The translations under genes were made by a program, and so were the position numbers. A stretch of 64,000 nucleotides of DNA from Carya illinoinensis (lineage: Eukaryota; Streptophyta; Magnoliopsida; Fagales; Juglandaceae): positions 19,800,894 to 19,864,893 of the forward strand of contig NC_056765.1 in assembly GCF_018687715.1 (NCBI RefSeq), read 5' to 3'. Each line of letters begins with the position of its first letter. Position 1 is the first letter of the stretch. Shown here one piece after another: positions 62,166-64,000 of the stretch. Under the pieces are notes generated by a model. It did no database searches. It was not told the DNA's origin and saw nothing but the letters and a program-made list of their open reading frames with translations.

Positions 62166-63533
62166 GAAGAGTCCTTTTATATGAGTTTTATGCTTGCACT
62201 TTGTTTGATTCCGGTGCTTCACAGTCGTTTGTATCTACCTGATGGTGAAATGGTGTGGTGTTCCAAGGTTGCATTGGGATGCCCGTTAAATTTTGATGGA
62301 AGATTCTTGGATGCTGATTTGGTGGTGTTTAAGCTGTTGGGTTTTGATATCATTCTCGGGATGGATTGGCTATACTGATATTCTGCGAGTATTAATTGCA
62401 GAAGTCGGGTAATTACCTTTCAGCTTCCAGATGGTGATTGTCTGAAATTTGCGGGGAGTAAGTTAAAAGAAAAGCCGGTAATTATATCGGCAATGCAAGC
62501 AAGAAGAGAGATTGCATAGGGAGCGGATGCATTCTTAGTCCAGATGGTGTCTACGCCGTCTGAGAATAAGTCTTTGGTAGACATTCCAGTTGTGGAAGAA
62601 TTTCCCGATGTGTTTGTGGATGACTTGCCTGGACTACCCCCTGTTCGAGAAATGGAGTTTGTTATAGACTTAGAACCTGGAGCGGATCCTGTACATAAAG
62701 CTCCTTATCGCATGGCACCGGCTGAATTAAAAGAGTTGAAGACTCAGTTGTAAGAGCTGGTAGATAAGGGATTTATTCAGCCTAGTACTTCGCCATGGGG
62801 TGCGCCAGTGCTGTTCATTAAAAAGAAAGATGGAACCCTCCGTATGTGCATCGATTATCGGGAATTAAATAAGGTGACCACCAAAAATAAATATCCTCTC
62901 CCACGGATAGATGATTTATTTGATCAGCTTAAAGGAGCAGCTGTGTTCTCGAAGATTGATATGAGGTCGGGATACTACCAGCTGAGGATCAGAGACAAGG
63001 ATGTGCCCAAAACTGCTTTCAGGTCAAGATATGGGCATCATGAATTTAAGGTGATGCCGTTTGGGCTAGCTAATGCCCCTGCTGCTTTTATGGATTTAAT
63101 GAATCGAGTATTTCAACCTTATCTAGATTCCTTTGTGGTAGTATTCATTGATGATATTCTGATTTATTCCCGAGATGTCGAAGAGCATGTGTATCATCTT
63201 CGTCTGGTACTTGGGAGATTGAGAGAACACCAGTTGTACGCCAAGCTCAGCAAGTGTGAATTCTGGTTGGAGGAAGTCAGATTTCTTGGGCATGTGATTT
63301 CCCGAGACAAAGTGGCTGTTGATCCTAGTAAGGTGGAAGCCATTTTGTCATGGCAGCATCCGACTACAGTGCTCGAGATCCGGAGTTTCTTGGGACTTGC
63401 CGGATACTACCGAAGATTTGTCGAGGGATTTGCTCGCCTATCCGGACCTCTCACGGCTTTGACTCAGAAGAATGCAGAATTTGTTTGGTCAGATAAGTGT
63501 GAGAAAAGCTTCCAAGAATTGAAGCCAGGTTGA
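62166..63533 (+). pseudogene. Protease and reverse transcriptase of gypsy element B
   Basis: Protease: TLFDSGASQSF with active site DSG, a frameshift near 62215, then VALGCPLNFDGRFLDADLVV and FDIILGMDWL with a stop at 62376 where Trp is expected. Stops at 62517 and 62751 replace probable Gln codons. Reverse transcriptase is well preserved from 62808 to 63525: [71 protein letters not shown] (catalytic DD) and [11 protein letters not shown]. Just after KSFQELK one base is lost near 63526, shifting the frame into RNase H. Confidence 0.93.
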
Positions 63534-64000
63534 CGACGGCACCAATGTTAGCGCTTCCAGAACCGCATAAGCCATTCGTAGTCTTCAGCGATGCGTCTAA
63601 ACTCGGTTTGGGTTGTGTCCTTATGCAGGAAGGACAGGTTGTTGCCTATGCATATCGTCAGCTAAAGGACCATGAGAAGAATTATCCGACGCACGATTTG
63701 GAATTGGCTGCGATTTTTTTTGCTCTCAAGATCTGGCGGCACTTTTTGTACGGGGAAGCTTGTGAAGTATACACCGATCACAAGAGCCTGAAGCACTTGT
63801 TTTCCCAGAAAAATCTTAACATGAGGCAGAGGCGATGGCTAGAGTTAATCAATGACTACCAGTGTGAGATCAAGTACCATCCGGGGAAGGCTAATATAGT
63901 TGCTGATGCTTTGAGCCAAAAATCGCACTTGAAAGATGAAGCCGAGCCATCAGAATTGGATTCTTTGCTTTATGGGATGAGAAGGCTCCTTATTGAAAGT
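63527..64000 (+). pseudogene. RNase H of gypsy element B, cut by the window end
   Basis: After the 1-bp shift the frame reads [55 protein letters not shown] and [13 protein letters not shown] (catalytic Asp and Glu positions present). It goes on as far as the part also seen in element A at 791-1040 and leaves the window there. Integrase and the 3' LTR would follow. Confidence 0.9.

Overview
The window looks like nuclear DNA from a eudicot plant, probably a woody species. It has GT-AG introns, long AT-rich intergenic DNA, Tekay-like and Tat/Athila-like Ty3/gypsy elements, a plant L1 LINE with a DUF4283 ORF1, and many MITEs. The organism is inferred from gene and repeat types only; a Fagales-type tree is a guess. 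No bacterial, organellar or CRISPR feature was seen.

The only clear host gene family is L-ascorbate oxidase (AO), an apoplastic blue multicopper oxidase. AO1 (10784-14844, minus) has five exons, 588 codons and every copper ligand. AO2 (44951-49162, minus) has the same structure but a stop at codon 300 and a Trp-to-Arg change beside the type-1 copper cysteine, so it is a probable pseudogene. The pair sits in a direct segmental duplication: copy 1 about 10440-24490, copy 2 about 43460-59106, about 34.3-34.6 kb apart. A third, truncated copy of the AO upstream flank (copy 0, about 5757-8080) lies further left. All three carry a relic of AO exon 2 on the opposite strand.

Layout. 1-790: LTR-like DNA and a 51-bp tandem repeat. 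791-4644: 3' half of a Tekay-like gypsy element (A) with its LTR. 4800-5755: CACTA-like end. 5757-8080: copy 0. 8470-9021: hAT transposase relic. 9723-10437: CACTA-like end. 10440-24490: copy 1 (AO1, MITEs, gypsy-like relic E with an L1 LINE inside it). 25349-32617: minus-strand Tat/Athila-like element C, reduced to gag, protease and an integrase tail. 33950-40750: broken gypsy gag-protease D, split by a solo LTR that itself holds a second solo LTR. 41779-42323: hAT-type non-autonomous element. 43079-43390: MITE. 43460-59106: copy 2 (AO2, with its own MULE, MITEs and Tourist-like element). 59107-64000: 5' half of a second Tekay-like gypsy element (B), cut by the window edge.

Comparing the copies orders events. 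The LINE, relic E, the exon-2 relic and an internal tandem duplication predate the segmental duplication. The MULE, the Tourist-like element, a short insertion in AO2 intron 4 and gypsy B came later, since copy 1 keeps the empty sites. The most unusual observation is a possible intron at the gag-protease junction of two different gypsy elements (B and D).
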